A DNA stretch of 64,000 bases from Lysobacter capsici. GTDB lineage: Bacteria > Pseudomonadota > Gammaproteobacteria > Xanthomonadales > Xanthomonadaceae. A model generated the notes under the pieces. It was not told the DNA's origin. It did not search any database and saw nothing but the letters and a program-made list of their open reading frames with translations. A program made the translations under genes and the position numbers. Below, piece by piece: positions 62,817 to 64,000 of the stretch. Each line of letters opens with the position of its first letter. Position 1 is the first letter of the stretch. The stretch covers positions 744,001-808,000 of the forward strand of contig NZ_CP094357.1 of NCBI RefSeq assembly GCF_014779555.2. Reading direction: 5' to 3'.

Positions 62817-63251
62817 ATGAAGACCCTGGACGATGTCGACCGCAAGCTGATCGCGCTGCTGCAGGACAACGCGCGGCTGTCGACGGTGGCGCTGGCCAAG
62901 GCGGTGGCGCTGTCGCGCAGCACCGTGCAGGAGCGGTTGCAGCGGCTGGAAGCCGGCGGAGTGATCGCGCAGTACACGGTGCGGCTGGGCAGCGGCGGCG
63001 ATCCGCTGCGGGCCTGGTTGCTGCTGCGCTATGGCGAGGGTTTCAGCTGCGACGACGTGGTGCCATTGCTGGTCGAGCTGACCCAGGTGCGGCTGGTCCA
63101 CAGCGTGGCCGGCGAGACCGACCTGATGGTGCTGGTGGAAACGCGCACGCCCAGCGAGCTGGCCGACCTGCGCGAGAAGGTCGCGGCGATGAAGGGCGTG
63201 GACGATGTGACCACGATTCCGGTGCTGCGCACGGCGCTGGATCGCTTGTAA
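62817..63251 (+). CDS. Lrp/AsnC-family regulator
   Basis: DNA-binding protein of 144 residues. Helix-turn-helix at about 5-55 (LDDVDRKLIALLQDNARLST, then VALSRSTVQERLQRLEAGGV) and a RAM/effector domain from about 65 with VHSVAGETDLMVLVETRTP. CCGGAG lies about 10 bp before ATG 62817. The effector is probably an amino acid; the divergent ABM gene is the likeliest target. Confidence 0.93.
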   Translation: MKTLDDVDRKLIALLQDNARLSTVALAKAVALSRSTVQERLQRLEAGGVIAQYTVRLGSGGDPLRAWLLLRYGEGFSCDDVVPLLVELTQVRLVHSVAGETDLMVLVETRTPSELADLREKVAAMKGVDDVTTIPVLRTALDRL

Positions 63252-63288
63252 TCGCGGCTGGCCCGCGCCGGCACGACGCGCGGCGCGG

Positions 63289-64000
63289 TTATTCGGATTC
63301 GAGATCGGCCAGCTTCATCACCCAGGCCGGCACTTCGGGTTCATCGCCGAAGAAACTCGTCGGTTTCTTCTCGCCGATCGCCCAGCGGTGAATCCAGCTC
63401 GGTCCGGCCGGACCGGTGTAGGCGTCGGCGCGTCGGTAGGCCGGGTCGCGCATGGCTTCGTCCAGGCCGATGAAGCGGTAGCCGCGCTTGTGCACCATCT
63501 TGACCAGGTCGCCGTAGGCGTCGGCGTTGAGCAGGTTGGCGTGGATCAGCCAGGTCTGCGGCAGGTTGTAGCCGAGCAGGTCGATCGACTGCTGTTCGTA
63601 GTAATCGAGTTTCGCGCCCATGTAGGCGACGTATTCGCGGCGCAGCCGGGCCTTGAGTTTGGCAGCGTCCTTGGCGTCGGCCGCATGCAGGTAGGCGCCC
63701 GCCCAGATCCAGTCGGAGTTGTCGACCGTGACCGGCGCGATGCGGTAATCGTGCTCGCTCAGAAAGCGCTCCAGCGCGGCCTTGTCCTGCGCGCTGCGTC
63801 CGGCGCGCAGATAGGGATGGCGGAACCAGTGCGGTTGTTGGCCGCGCGCCTGCAGCAGCGGTCGCAGCTGCCGTTCGCCGCGCAGGATGTCGTCCTGATA
63901 CGCCGGCAGACCGACCGCGTGCAGGTCGGCGTGAGCGTAGGTGTGATTGCCCAGGGTGGCGCCGGCGTCGAGCCAGTCGCTGAGCATCGCCAGGCGTTCG
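63289..64000 (-). CDS. Polysaccharide deacetylase (NodB) family protein, 5' end outside window
   Basis: The C-terminal 236 residues visible, and the frame is open to the window end (ERLAM precedes the ATG at 63987), so the start lies beyond. The NodB zinc motif appears as NHTYAHADLH and the catalytic region as HWFRHPYLRAG; the end has GYRFIGLDEAM. It removes acetyl groups from a sugar polymer such as chitin oligomers or peptidoglycan, or is a related lipid-linked enzyme. Convergent with the Lrp gene. Confidence 0.88.
   Translation of the reverse strand, partial: ERLAMLSDWLDAGATLGNHTYAHADLHAVGLPAYQDDILRGERQLRPLLQARGQQPHWFRHPYLRAGRSAQDKAALERFLSEHDYRIAPVTVDNSDWIWAGAYLHAADAKDAAKLKARLRREYVAYMGAKLDYYEQQSIDLLGYNLPQTWLIHANLLNADAYGDLVKMVHKRGYRFIGLDEAMRDPAYRRADAYTGPAGPSWIHRWAIGEKKPTSFFGDEPEVPAWVMKLADLESE

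Overview
The window is high-GC DNA (visibly about two thirds G+C) from a gammaproteobacterium of the Lysobacter/Xanthomonas group (Lysobacteraceae). The evidence is the codon bias, the dispersed palindromic repeats between genes, heptamer GGGAATC repeats, a cluster of secreted peptidoglycan hydrolases, and protein families typical of that group. I ran no database search; family names come from motifs I could recognise by eye.

Layout. 1-8.7 kb: 5'-truncated amino-acid permease, VWA lipoprotein, TPR protein, DUF3297 protein, SIMPL protein, secreted lactonase, a 0.85 kb repeat cluster, aldo/keto reductase. 8.9-12.3 kb: two proteins of unknown function. 12.6-19 kb: a same-strand run of exported cell-wall proteins (lysozyme-like/amidase fusion, SpoIID protein sharing its C-terminal domain, M23 peptidase with SH3 domain, helical-repeat protein). 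19.5-20.5 kb: cold-shock protein and DUF6630-like protein. 20.7-24.9 kb, minus strand: a second amidase, a stand-alone condensation-domain protein and a glycosyltransferase, the last two overlapping by 4 nt. 25.3-38.2 kb: MFS transporter, then a divergent locus with a giant membrane M48 metalloprotease on one side and, on the other, a soluble M48 protein translationally coupled to an 1836-residue DUF4011/SF1-helicase/WGR protein. 38.3-45.9 kb: DsbA-like protein, a secreted unknown, and an orphan secreted Rhs protein with a low-GC toxin-like tip followed by an overlapping lipoprotein, its likely immunity partner. 46.3-52.9 kb: RND efflux operon (adaptor, pump, outer-membrane channel) with its TetR repressor as last gene and a palindromic operator on the promoter. 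53.3-56.4 kb: MocR regulator and EamA exporter, divergent, separated by two direct repeats 31 bp apart, and a small hypothetical. 56.6-60.8 kb: RNA-repair locus on the minus strand. 60.9-64 kb: small ORF, isochorismatase-like hydrolase, ABM monooxygenase, Lrp regulator, 3'-part of a polysaccharide deacetylase gene.

The most striking region is 56.6-60.8 kb. Reading along the minus strand it has a structured RNA segment, two back-to-back tRNA-like RNAs with normal D and T arms but shortened anticodon arms and no encoded CCA, a slipin with three copies of one short motif, an unrecognised 295-residue protein, and RtcB RNA ligase whose start overlaps the stop of that protein, then a strong terminator. 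The natural reading is a damage-sensing or RNA-repair system in which the tRNA-like RNAs are substrates, decoys or sensors. The DUF4011/WGR plus M48 locus and the Rhs toxin/immunity pair are the next candidates for undescribed biology, both probably linked to conflict with phages or competitors.
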